Assembly: GCF_027492755.1 (NCBI RefSeq)
Contig: NZ_JAPUED010000178.1
Span: forward strand, 11,421 to 44,660
Reading direction: 5' to 3'
Origin: Micropruina sp.
Lineage (GTDB): Bacteria > Actinomycetota > Actinomycetes > Propionibacteriales > Propionibacteriaceae
Length of the DNA stretch: 33,240 nt
The translations under genes were made by a program, and so were the position numbers. Numbering within the stretch: the stretch's first letter is position 1; every line of letters begins with the position of its first letter. The notes below the pieces were generated by a model. It saw only the letters and a program-made list of their open reading frames with translations, was not told the DNA's origin and did not search any database. Of the stretch, positions 26,855 through 33,240 are shown piece by piece.

Positions 26855-27710
26855 GTCGCGCGCCGGCGTGCGTCGCCGAGCGTCGCTGAGCAAGCCGGTG
26901 GCCGACCTGCTCACCTACCTGGTGCTGATCACGGGAGCCCTGCTGACTCTGGGTCCATTCGCACTGAGCTTCATGACGGCCTTCAAGTCGCCGTTGCAGT
27001 TCGCGTCCGAGCCGTCGCTGAATCTGCCCAACCCGGTGACGACCGAGAACTTCACGACGCTGTTCAGCGGCGACTACAGCTTCATCTCGCCGATCGCGGT
27101 GACCGCCCAGGTCGTGGTGGTCATCCTGGCCGGTCAACTGATCTTCTCGATCATGGCCGCCTACGCGTTCGCCAAGCTGCGGTTCGCAGGCCGTGACGCA
27201 CTGTTCTGGCTGTACCTGGCCACATTGATGATCCCCCAGGTGGTGATCGTCATTCCGCTGTACACGATGATGGTGCAGACCGGCCTGCGGAACTCCTTCT
27301 GGGCCTTGGTGCTGCCATTCCTGTTCGGCTCGCCGTACGCGGTGTTCTTGCTGCGTGAGCACTTCCGCAGCATTCCGGACGACCTGATCGACGCGGCTCG
27401 CATCGACGGAGCCGGCGACTGGCGGATCCTGTGGCAGATCGTCGCCCCGATGTCGCGGGGGATCATCGCGACGCTGGCGATCATCACGGTGGTGACGCAC
27501 TGGAACAACTTCATGTGGCCGCTGATCATCACCACCGGACGCGACTGGCAGGTGATCACCGTCGCCACGGCCAACCTGCAGAGCCAGTACAACGCGAACT
27601 GGACGCTGGTGATGGCGGCCACGACCGTCGCGATGGCGCCGTTGCTGGTGATTTTCGCCATCTTCCAGCGAACCATCGTGAACTCGATCTCGCTGACGGG
27701 CTTCAAGTGA
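26841..27710 (+). CDS. ABC sugar importer permease (MalG/UgpE type)
   Basis: The 289-residue protein has about six helices and the MalG-type layout. LGPFALSFMTAFKSPLQFASEPSLNLPNPVTTENF comes near the N-terminus, then AAYAFAKLRFAGRDALFWLYLATLMIPQVVIVIPLYTMM. The EAA-like loop reads DAARIDGAGDWRILWQIVAPMSRGIIATLAII. The C-terminus VNSISLTGFK is a close form of the usual ending of this family. It begins inside the preceding permease gene. The binding-protein gene follows 57 nt later. Confidence 0.93.
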   Translation: MTSAESRAGVRRRASLSKPVADLLTYLVLITGALLTLGPFALSFMTAFKSPLQFASEPSLNLPNPVTTENFTTLFSGDYSFISPIAVTAQVVVVILAGQLIFSIMAAYAFAKLRFAGRDALFWLYLATLMIPQVVIVIPLYTMMVQTGLRNSFWALVLPFLFGSPYAVFLLREHFRSIPDDLIDAARIDGAGDWRILWQIVAPMSRGIIATLAIITVVTHWNNFMWPLIITTGRDWQVITVATANLQSQYNANWTLVMAATTVAMAPLLVIFAIFQRTIVNSISLTGFK

Positions 27711-27767
27711 GCGCCGTCTGCGGCTATTGATGTGATGATTGGCAAGAACCGAACCGAGGAGGATTCT

Positions 27768-29123
27768 GTGAGATCGGCACACAAGTTGGGTCGCCGGACG
27801 TTGGTCGCAGCGGTGGCGTCCGCGCTGGCTCTGGGGGCGGCGGGTTGCTCGCCGGCCCAGTCGCAACCCAGTGCAAGCACCGGCGGAGCCACGACGACCG
27901 TGACCGTGCGGATGTGGGATGAGCAGTGGCAGAAGGCCTACGACGCCTCGTTCGCGGAGTTCACCAAGCAGAACCCCACCATCGCGGTGAAGACCGTGCT
28001 GGTGCCCTGGGCCGACTACTTCACCAAGCTGCGCACCGATGTCAGCGGTGACAACGCCGAGGACATCTTCATGATGAACGGCTCATACCTGCAGCCCTAT
28101 GTGACCTCGGGCTCGCTGCTCGAGATCGGCTCCGATTTCGAGGCGCAGAAAGCCGATTGGGTGCCGGCTGCGATCGAGCAGTACACCCGTGACGGCAAGT
28201 TGTGGGGCGTTCCGCAGACCACCGATGGCGGCATCGCCGTCTACTACAACAAGAAACTGCTCGCCGATGCCGGAGTCACGCCGGAACAGCTCACCGGTCT
28301 GACCTGGGCGCCCGATGGCGGCAGCGCTGACACGTTGTTGCCGCTGATCAAGAAGCTCACCGTGGACGCCAACGGCAAGCGTGGTGACGAGAGCGGGTTC
28401 AACGGCGCCAAACCCAAGCAGTGGGGTTATTCCGCCGCGCAGGACCTGCAAGGCATCTACTACAACTTCATCGGCTCCAACGGCGGTCAGTTCCAGGACA
28501 GCTCCGGCAAGTTCGTGTTCGCCTCGCCCGAGTCCACCGAGGCGTTCCAATACATCGTCGACCTGATCAACAAGTACAAGGTCTCACCCGCGGCGTCGAA
28601 CACCAACGGCAACGACAACTTCACTCGTGACCAGTTCCTGCAGGGCAAGATCGCACTGTTCCAGTCGGGTGTGTACAACCTGAAGAACGTCTCCGACGGC
28701 GCCAAATTCGACTGGGGGATCGCACCGCTGCCCGCCGGGCCGAAGGGTGCGGTCTCGGTGGTGAACTCGATCATCGCGGCGGGCAACGCCAAGAGCAAGA
28801 ATCTGGACGCCACCAAGAAGGTGCTGCAATGGATGGGCTCGACCGACGGCGCGAAGTACCTGGGTTCGACCGGCACGGCCATACCCGCAGTGGTCAGCGC
28901 GCAGCCGGCATTCGCCGATTTCTGGAAGGCCAAGAACGTCGATCCGTCGCAGTTCGCGGCCCAGGGCAAGCTGCCGTCGATCCCGGCGCCGGCCGGTGAG
29001 AACTACGGCGCGGCGTTCAACGCCTGGAAGCCGATCTTCGATGAGATCTTCCTCGGCCGGACGCCGGTCGCGGCTGGTCTGAAGAAGGCCGAGGACGCGG
29101 CCAACAAGGCGGCCGGTTCGTAG
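27768..29123 (+). CDS. ABC sugar-binding lipoprotein
   Basis: I chose GTG 27768 because GAGGAGGA lies 4 nt upstream and the signal peptide (RSAHKLGRRTLVAAVASALALGAAGC) then starts normally; an ATG at 27732 would precede the ribosome-binding site. The 451-residue protein is a type-1 extracellular solute-binding protein, lipidated at the Cys of AAGC. Core blocks include VTVRMWDEQWQKAYDASFAEFTKQNPTIAVKTVLVPWADYFTKLRTDVSGDNAEDIFMMNG, KLWGVPQTTDGGIAVYYNKKLLADAGV and WGIAPLPAGPKGAVSVVNS. It hands a sugar or glycoside to the two upstream permeases. Its very strong ribosome-binding site fits the excess needed over the permeases. No ATPase follows; a shared MsiK-type ATPase elsewhere would be needed. 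Confidence 0.94.
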   Translation: MRSAHKLGRRTLVAAVASALALGAAGCSPAQSQPSASTGGATTTVTVRMWDEQWQKAYDASFAEFTKQNPTIAVKTVLVPWADYFTKLRTDVSGDNAEDIFMMNGSYLQPYVTSGSLLEIGSDFEAQKADWVPAAIEQYTRDGKLWGVPQTTDGGIAVYYNKKLLADAGVTPEQLTGLTWAPDGGSADTLLPLIKKLTVDANGKRGDESGFNGAKPKQWGYSAAQDLQGIYYNFIGSNGGQFQDSSGKFVFASPESTEAFQYIVDLINKYKVSPAASNTNGNDNFTRDQFLQGKIALFQSGVYNLKNVSDGAKFDWGIAPLPAGPKGAVSVVNSIIAAGNAKSKNLDATKKVLQWMGSTDGAKYLGSTGTAIPAVVSAQPAFADFWKAKNVDPSQFAAQGKLPSIPAPAGENYGAAFNAWKPIFDEIFLGRTPVAAGLKKAEDAANKAAGS

Positions 29124-29142
29124 ACCTCTCGTACGGACACTC

Positions 29143-29175
29143 CGGACGCGTCGGCCGACTCGGCCGGCGCGTCCG
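29143..29175 (+). terminator. terminator hairpin after the ABC importer operon
   Basis: CGGACGCGTCGGCCG (29143-29157) pairs with CGGCCGGCGCGTCCG (29161-29175) around ACT with a single T-G mismatch. It starts 19 nt after the binding-protein stop and is followed by TTCTGTC, a weak U-rich stretch. It also faces the end of the convergent DUF1345 gene. Confidence 0.8.
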
Positions 29176-29209
29176 TTCTGTCGAGGGGCACCGTATGGTT
29201 CGGCGCCTC

Positions 29210-29848
29210 TCAGCTGGTCAGCGCGCCGGTCACCAGGTTGATCGTGGTGGCCAGGATGGCCAGGCCGAACACGTACGAGAACAAGCAGTGGCGCAGCGCC
29301 ACGGCACGCACCGCCGCGCTCTGGACGGCGGTGTCCGAGACCTGGTAGGTCATCCCGAGGTTGTAGCTGAAGTAGAAGAAGTCGCGGAAGGTGGGGTGCT
29401 CGTCGGAGTTGAAGTCGATGGCCTTGTCGACGCCGGTGGCGTAGTAGAGAAAGGCGTAGCGAACGGCGTACATCAGATGCAGTGCCCCCCAGGTCATGAA
29501 CACGCCCAGCACCCCGATCGCGCCGAGGATGCTGCCGGCCGCCCCGCCGCCGGCGACCACCAGCGAGACGATCGCGCCCAGGCCGCACAGGGTGGCCCCG
29601 ACCACGATCAGCTCGTCGGCGAGTGGCCGGAACTCCTCCCGCCGGACGTGGCTCTGAGTCGTTGCGGCGTCCATCGGCCACAGGATCAGCCACCCCAGCA
29701 CCACGAACGTGGTCGCGGCGACCGCGACCCCGACGATGACGCCCAGGGCCGGCCCCGTCAGTCCGCCGACCAACCCGGCGACGATTCCGGCGACGACGGC
29801 GGCGATCAGGCGTGGCGGGGCGGTCACGAACACTCGGCGCAACGTCAA
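29210..29848 (-). CDS. DUF1345 membrane protein
   Basis: From TTG 29848 (GAGGAG 8 nt upstream) the product has 212 residues; an in-frame ATG at 29878 would add ten. It has about five or six membrane helices. The conserved block [48 protein letters not shown] identifies DUF1345, preceded by [20 protein letters not shown]. The family is of unknown function, and the pattern of aromatic and acidic residues resembles a small channel, which is only an impression. It is convergent with the ABC operon and divergent from the mtnP-like gene. Confidence 0.88.
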   Translation of the reverse strand: MTLRRVFVTAPPRLIAAVVAGIVAGLVGGLTGPALGVIVGVAVAATTFVVLGWLILWPMDAATTQSHVRREEFRPLADELIVVGATLCGLGAIVSLVVAGGGAAGSILGAIGVLGVFMTWGALHLMYAVRYAFLYYATGVDKAIDFNSDEHPTFRDFFYFSYNLGMTYQVSDTAVQSAAVRAVALRHCLFSYVFGLAILATTINLVTGALTS

Positions 29849-30056
29849 GGGAGGCTCCTCAGCTCGGTAGGCGCCCACCGGCCTGAACGCCTCCTCAGAG
29901 TATCCAGCCGTCCGCTCGCGGTGCGGTGGCGAAGCCCTGGTGTGGCGCTCGATCCGAGGGTGGTCTCGACCAGCCGTGCGTCAATACTTCCGCCGGACGC
30001 GTCCGGTCGTCTCTGATCGCACCTCGGCCGTGCCCTTCGGCGGCGCCGCTTCGACG
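29849..30056. other. gap between DUF1345 and MTAP-like genes
   Basis: No gene is supported here. It holds the ribosome-binding region of the DUF1345 gene, a repeat-like fragment (GGTCTCGACCAG near 29963), and a perfect palindrome CCGGACGCGTCCGG at 29993-30006 about 50 nt upstream of the next gene's -10 box, a possible operator. Confidence 0.5.
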
Positions 30057-30062
30057 TAGAGT
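30057..30062 (+). promoter_or_regulatory. -10 box of the MTAP-like gene, leaderless
   Basis: TAGAGT ends 6 nt before the GTG at 30069, which supports that codon as the start of a leaderless transcript that runs on into hemW. Confidence 0.5.
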
Positions 30063-30068
30063 CTCCGG

Positions 30069-30872
30069 GTGCACGCGGATATCGGGATCATCGGCGGATC
30101 GGGCTTCTACGACTTCTTCGCCGGCGCCGACACGGTGGAGATCGACACCCCGTTCGGCGAACCGAGCGCCCCGCTGGCGATCGGCGAAGTGGCCGGACGG
30201 CGGGTCGCCTTCCTGCCCCGGCACGGCTTCCGGCATCAGTTCCCGCCGCACCGGGTGAACTACCGGGCCAACCTGTGGGCGCTGCGTTCGGTCGGCGTCC
30301 GGCAGGTGCTGGCCCCGTGCGCGGTCGGCGGGCTGCGACCCGAGCTGGCCCCGGGGACGTTCGTGGTTCCCGACCAGGTGGTCGACCGGACCTGGGGCCG
30401 CGCGCACACCGTCTGGGACGCCGTCGGCCCGGTCGTGCACGTCTCGTTCGCCGACCCGTACTGTCCGCGCGGCCGGACGGCCCTGCTTGCTGCCGGTGAG
30501 CCGGTTGTCGACCGCGGCACGTTGGTGGTGATCAACGGTCCGCGGTTCTCCTCGCGCGCCGAATCGCGCTGGCACGCCGCGGCCGGCTGGTCGGTGGTCG
30601 GCATGACCGGCATGCCCGAGGCGTCCGTGGCGCGCGAACTCGCGATGTGTTTCAGCACCGTCTGCATGGTCACCGACGCGGACGCCGGCGTGGAGGGGCC
30701 GGGGGTGTCGCACGCCGAGGTGATGCAGGTCTTCGCCGGCAATATCGAGCGGCTGAAGGCGATGCTGGTTCGAGTGATCGCGGCGTTGCCCGAACCGGAG
30801 CCGGACGAGACGGCGACCTGCTCCTGCCGCCGTGCGCTGGATGGCCAGCGACTGCCGTTCGAGCTGCCCTGA
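30069..30872 (+). CDS. mtnP: methylthioadenosine phosphorylase-like purine nucleoside phosphorylase
   Basis: The 267-residue enzyme belongs to the PNP/MTAP family, which splits 5'-methylthioadenosine or a purine nucleoside with phosphate. The N-terminal GIIGGSGFY binds phosphate; FLPRHGFRHQFPPHRVNYRANLWALRSVGV is the conserved PNP/MTAP block; GGLRPELAPGTFVVPDQVVDRT follows. VVGMTGMPEASVARELAMCFSTVCMVTDADAG carries the base-contacting Asp residues seen in 6-aminopurine-using MTAPs. The substrate could instead be inosine or guanosine, so the symbol is provisional. The GTG start follows TAGAGT by 6 nt. A short Cys-containing tail (CSCRR) ends the protein. Its stop overlaps the hemW start (TGATG), so the two are translationally coupled. 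Confidence 0.82.
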   Translation: MHADIGIIGGSGFYDFFAGADTVEIDTPFGEPSAPLAIGEVAGRRVAFLPRHGFRHQFPPHRVNYRANLWALRSVGVRQVLAPCAVGGLRPELAPGTFVVPDQVVDRTWGRAHTVWDAVGPVVHVSFADPYCPRGRTALLAAGEPVVDRGTLVVINGPRFSSRAESRWHAAAGWSVVGMTGMPEASVARELAMCFSTVCMVTDADAGVEGPGVSHAEVMQVFAGNIERLKAMLVRVIAALPEPEPDETATCSCRRALDGQRLPFELP

Positions 30873-32173
30873 TGCCCTCCGCGCTGCCCGCCGGGGATCC
30901 GGCGCCCGCCGACGGCTCCCTCCCCGCGTCGGCACTCACTGAACTGGGCGATGAACCCGTCTCGCTGTATCTGCATGTGCCGTTCTGTGCGACGCGCTGC
31001 GGCTACTGCGACTTCAACACCTACACCTCGGCGGAACTGGGCTCGGCGCCCGGTTCGTCCCGTCAGGCCTTCCTGGACGCCACACAGGCCGAGCTCGCGC
31101 TGGCCGCCGGAGTGCTGGGCGAGCGTCGGGTCGACACCGTCTTCGTCGGCGGCGGCACCCCGACCCTGCTCGCAGCCGACGAACTGGTCGGCCTGCTGGC
31201 TGCCGCCCGGCAGCATTTCCCCTTGTCGGACGACGCTGAGGTGACCACCGAATGCAATCCCGAATCGGTGGATGCCGGCTACCTGGAGGCGTTGGTCGCC
31301 GGTGGCTTCAACCGGATCTCGTTCGGCATGCAGTCGGCCCGTGGTCACGTGCTGCGGGTATTGGAGCGCAGCCACACGCCCGGACGCGTCGCGGACGTCG
31401 TCGGTTGGGCGCGTGCGGCCGGCTTCGGCTCGGTCAGCCTCGACCTGATCTACGGCACGCCGGGGGAGTCGCTGGACGACTGGCGGGCCTCCCTGGAGAC
31501 CGCGCTGGCCTTGGCGCCCGACCATGTCTCGGCCTACGCGCTGATCGTGGAGGAGGGCACCCGGCTGGCCGCGCAGATCCGCCGCGGCGACCTGCCGGCG
31601 CCGATCGACGACCTGCAGGCCGACTGCTATGAGTTGGCGGACGACCTGCTGTCGGCGTCCGGCATGGGCTGGTACGAGCTGAGCAACTGGAGCCGGCCGG
31701 GTCATCAGTGCCGGCACAACCTGGCGTACTGGCGGGGTGCGTCCTGGTGGGGCGTCGGACCGGGTGCGCATTCGCACGTCGGCGGCGTCCGGTGGTGGAA
31801 CGTGAAGCATCCGCGGCGCTACAGCGCGGTACTGGCGCAGGGCCACAGCCCGGCCGCCGCCCGTGAGCTGCTGGACGCCGACGCTCGCCGGGTCGAACGG
31901 GTGCTGCTGGAGTCCCGGTTGGGCGAGGGGCTGGAGCTGAGCGTGCTCACCGCGTCCGAGCGGGCACGGGTGCCGGATCTGCTCGCGCGCGGCCTGATCG
32001 AGGTGGGCTCCGACGACCGCTGGTCGAGCCAGCCCGAGGTCAACAACCTCCGGTCGAGCGTGCCCGACCACCGCTGGTCGAGCTTGTCGAGACCCCTTGC
32101 CGACGCCCGCCTACGCCTCACCCGCAAGGGCCGGCTGCTCGCCGACGCAGTCGTCCGCGACCTCCTGGACTAG
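30872..32173 (+). CDS. hemW: HemW, radical-SAM heme chaperone
   Basis: The 433-residue protein begins at the ATG inside TGATG, overlapping the previous stop. The radical SAM cluster motif is FCATRCGYCDF (C39, C43, C46). Next come VGGGTPTLL, ECNPESV, NRISFGMQS and SLDLIYGTPGES, then the C-terminal HemN-like domain with YELSNWSRPGHQCRHNLAYWRG. HemW binds heme and delivers it to respiratory enzymes; it lacks the coproporphyrinogen dehydrogenase activity of HemN. Near the end, about 30 residues (RWSSQPEVNNLRSSVPDHRWSSLSRPLAD) are encoded by copies of the window's dispersed repeat, inserted in frame before the usual RLRLTRKGRLLADAVV ending. The conserved core is intact. Confidence 0.92.
   Translation: MPSALPAGDPAPADGSLPASALTELGDEPVSLYLHVPFCATRCGYCDFNTYTSAELGSAPGSSRQAFLDATQAELALAAGVLGERRVDTVFVGGGTPTLLAADELVGLLAAARQHFPLSDDAEVTTECNPESVDAGYLEALVAGGFNRISFGMQSARGHVLRVLERSHTPGRVADVVGWARAAGFGSVSLDLIYGTPGESLDDWRASLETALALAPDHVSAYALIVEEGTRLAAQIRRGDLPAPIDDLQADCYELADDLLSASGMGWYELSNWSRPGHQCRHNLAYWRGASWWGVGPGAHSHVGGVRWWNVKHPRRYSAVLAQGHSPAAARELLDADARRVERVLLESRLGEGLELSVLTASERARVPDLLARGLIEVGSDDRWSSQPEVNNLRSSVPDHRWSSLSRPLADARLRLTRKGRLLADAVVRDLLD
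32019..32094 (+). repeat. dispersed repeat copies inside the hemW coding sequence
   Basis: CCGCTGGTCGAGC (about 32021), a degenerate copy CCGGTCGAGCG (about 32050) and a full copy CCGCTGGTCGAGCTTGTCGA then GACC (32071-32094) lie in the hemW frame. They read RWSS, RSS and RWSSLSRP. The full copy matches the GTCGAG variant of the intergenic repeat. Confidence 0.75.
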
Positions 32174-32192
32174 AGCCGGGGTGCTACCTGCT

Positions 32193-32269
32193 GGCGGCGC
32201 TTTCCGCCGCTCCAACACCGAAACGCTCGCCCAAGTGGTGACCGCTCGCCGAATTCGGCGAGCGGTCAC
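32193..32269. terminator. bidirectional terminator with 32-bp perfect palindrome
   Basis: Positions 32238-32269 read the same on both strands: GTGACCGCTCGCCG, AATT, CGGCGAGCGGTCAC. It can form a 14-bp stem on a 4-nt loop in either direction and lies between convergent hemW and NlpC/P60 genes. A smaller hairpin (GCGGC/GCCGC, 32194-32210) precedes it. Confidence 0.8.
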
Positions 32270-32301
32270 TAGTCAGACGAGCGCTGAGTGGGGGAGAAGC
32301 G

Positions 32302-32850
32302 TCAGCGGATGACGCGACGGGCCGAGTGGTAGTGGCCGTACTTCTTCAGGTTCGAGATCTGCAGATCATCGCGGGTGTTGCGCGCGTGAATGATCTTGCC
32401 GTCGCCGATGTACATGGCGACGTGGCTGACCGGGCTGTAGAAGAACACCAGGTCGCCGGGCTTGAGGTTCTTCTTGGCGACCTTGACGCCCTTCTTCGAC
32501 TGGGCGCGCGAGGAGTGCGGCAGCTTGATGTCGATCTTGCGGAAGGTCCAGAGCATGAAGCCCGAGCAGTCGAACTTGTTCGGGCCGGCGGCGCCCCAGA
32601 CGTACTGGCCCTTCTTGAGCTTGGTCTTCGCGGCCTTGATCGCCTTATTGGCCTTGGCCTTCAGCTTCTGGGCCTTGGTCTGCTTCTTCGGCGGGTTGGG
32701 GTTCACCGAGGTCGGCTTGGTGGCGCTGGCCGACGTGGTCGGCGGGGTCGTCGTGTCGGCACCGGCCTGGGGAGCGGCGGGGCCTACCACCAGGGCCAGC
32801 GAAGCGGCAACGGTGACACCGACGGACAACGCAGATTTGCGGACGGACAT
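32302..32850 (-). CDS. secreted NlpC/P60 peptidoglycan endopeptidase
   Basis: From the ATG at 32850 (GGAGG about 8 nt upstream) the product has 182 residues. A signal peptide (MSVRKSALSVGVTVAASLALVVGPAAPQAGA) is followed by a Thr/Pro linker, a Lys/Ala-rich helix (56-80), and an NlpC/P60 domain (about 65-182). The catalytic residues are visible: Cys95 in NKFDCSGFMLWTF, His143 in SHVAMYIGDGKIIHA, and His155 as the third polar residue. It should cut D-gamma-glutamyl-diaminopimelate or similar bonds in the wall stem peptide. The N-terminal frame extension to 32991 has no ribosome-binding site. The lysine-rich stretch resembles that of the ARB_07466-like protein and may bind anionic wall polymers. 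Confidence 0.93.
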   Translation of the reverse strand: MSVRKSALSVGVTVAASLALVVGPAAPQAGADTTTPPTTSASATKPTSVNPNPPKKQTKAQKLKAKANKAIKAAKTKLKKGQYVWGAAGPNKFDCSGFMLWTFRKIDIKLPHSSRAQSKKGVKVAKKNLKPGDLVFFYSPVSHVAMYIGDGKIIHARNTRDDLQISNLKKYGHYHSARRVIR

Positions 32851-32924
32851 GGACGAGCCTCCAGGAACGTGGACAGGGAGCTTGGCTGAGAGCCGGTTGA
32901 GTGGAACCTGAGCCGAAGCTGAGA

Positions 32925-32956
32925 GGAACGTTAACTGTTCCGTCAGGCGATGGCAA
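32925..32956 (-). promoter_or_regulatory. promoter of the NlpC/P60 gene
   Basis: On the minus strand TTGCCA (32956-32951) and TAACGT (32933-32928) form a -35/-10 pair with a 17-nt spacer; transcription would begin near 32921, giving a leader of about 70 nt. GGAAC and GTTCC arms (32925-32941) flank the -10. The TCTCAG just after the -10 also occurs at the ARB_07466-like gene. Confidence 0.5.
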
Positions 32957-33075
32957 ACCCGTCGTCGGTCCAGACCTCTATGTCGCTCCAAAGGCGGCCG
33001 TGAAGTGCCTTGTGGCGGACGATTCTGGTCGTCCTGAGATTTTCATGAAAACAGACCGTGCCGTCCCTGAGACGA

Positions 33076-33156
33076 CATCGCCCTGCTTCGGCTTCCTTCA
33101 CAGGTTTCGAACCGAGTGGTTTCGAACCGAGTGAGAGAAGTCGGAGCAGGGCGATG
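33076..33156. repeat. 81-nt imperfect hairpin with internal 15-bp tandem repeat
   Basis: CATCGCCCTGCT (33076-33087) and AGCAGGGCGATG (33145-33156) are perfect 12-bp arms; pairing extends inward with CGGCTTC against GAAGTCG (one G-T). The loop holds GGTTTCGAACCGAGT twice without a gap (33103-33117, 33118-33132). No open reading frame here is convincing. It may be a small non-autonomous repeat element or a structured RNA. Confidence 0.55.
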
Positions 33157-33180
33157 CGGGTACGGCAGACGCCGAGAACG

Positions 33181-33206
33181 TCATCCCGGGTTCGACCCGG
33201 GATCTC
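33181..33206. repeat. second dispersed repeat type, copy near the window end
   Basis: TCATCCCGGGTTCGACCCGG followed by GATCTC carries 8-bp arms (33183-33190, 33196-33203). It shares the TCATCCCGG...CCGGGATCTC frame with 11061-11085. A further GGAGATCCCG at about 33224 may belong to a neighbouring inverted copy cut by the window edge. Confidence 0.7.
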
Positions 33207-33240
33207 GAAGCGGTCGATCCGGTCCGGAGATCCCGCCGTC

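Noticed and set aside
32851-33075. c-di-AMP (ydaO) riboswitch upstream of the NlpC/P60 gene
   Set aside because: These riboswitches often precede actinobacterial wall hydrolases, but the conserved GGGGGAACC-type and GGGGTGAA blocks are absent and the predicted leader is only about 70 nt. The same holds for the M23 and ARB_07466-like genes.
33103-33132. Start of a CRISPR array
   Set aside because: Only two units of 15 bp, directly adjacent with no spacer.
32901-33134. 77-codon open frame on the plus strand
   Set aside because: It crosses the NlpC/P60 promoter and the hairpin, has no ribosome-binding site and no family features.
33100-33135. tRNA T-arm because of GGTTTCGAACC
   Set aside because: No acceptor stem, anticodon arm or D-arm can be drawn around it, and the unit is tandemly repeated.

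Overview
The window is chromosomal DNA from a high-GC Gram-positive actinobacterium, most likely a member or relative of the Propionibacteriaceae. That placement is inferred from the GC-rich codon use, the many starts placed 6-8 nt after a TAnnnT box (leaderless transcripts), and the gene order comEA-comEC-holA-rpsT followed later by lepA and hemW, which is typical of Actinobacteria. I see no phage, transposase, integrase, CRISPR array, tRNA or rRNA. It reads as ordinary chromosome interrupted by short dispersed intergenic repeats.

Layout. Positions 1-9.1 kb: an IclR-type regulator diverges from a GCS2-family carboxylate-amine ligase; then come a membrane-anchored M23 peptidase, a 768-residue membrane protein with Rossmann, RyR and PGDYG-like modules, L-lactate dehydrogenase, a small lipoprotein on the other strand, and a DMT/NIPA-like transporter. 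Positions 9.1-17.5 kb: a proline-rich membrane protein, a DUF4192 protein, a VIT-family metal transporter, the DNA-uptake pair comEA-comEC, holA, a secreted ARB_07466-like hydrolase, and rpsT. Positions 17.7-23.8 kb: a KaiC-like/PPDK_N protein and NADP-type glutamate dehydrogenase on the minus strand, with lepA diverging from gdhA. Positions 23.8-25.7 kb: a rhomboid protease sits between two genes for extracytoplasmic cytochrome-b5-like proteins, one fused to a DUF2231 membrane domain and one a lipoprotein. Positions 25.9-29.1 kb: a sugar-type ABC importer (two permeases, then the binding lipoprotein) with no ATPase. Positions 29.2-32.9 kb: a DUF1345 membrane protein, a methylthioadenosine-phosphorylase-like enzyme overlapping hemW, and an NlpC/P60 endopeptidase. 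The last 390 bases hold no convincing gene but contain a large imperfect hairpin and another dispersed repeat.

How the parts fit. Three cell-wall or envelope hydrolases (M23, ARB_07466-like, NlpC/P60) are present but not clustered. comEA/comEC form the DNA-uptake channel, and comEA shares an unusual promoter layout with the DUF4192 gene. ldh, gdhA and the ABC importer serve central carbon and nitrogen metabolism. The least explained units are the RyR/PGDYG membrane protein, the cytochrome-b5/rhomboid trio, and the KaiC-like/PPDK_N protein. A dispersed repeat (core TTGAGCTTGTCGAAACC) sits in several intergenic gaps and has also been absorbed in frame into the 3' end of hemW.
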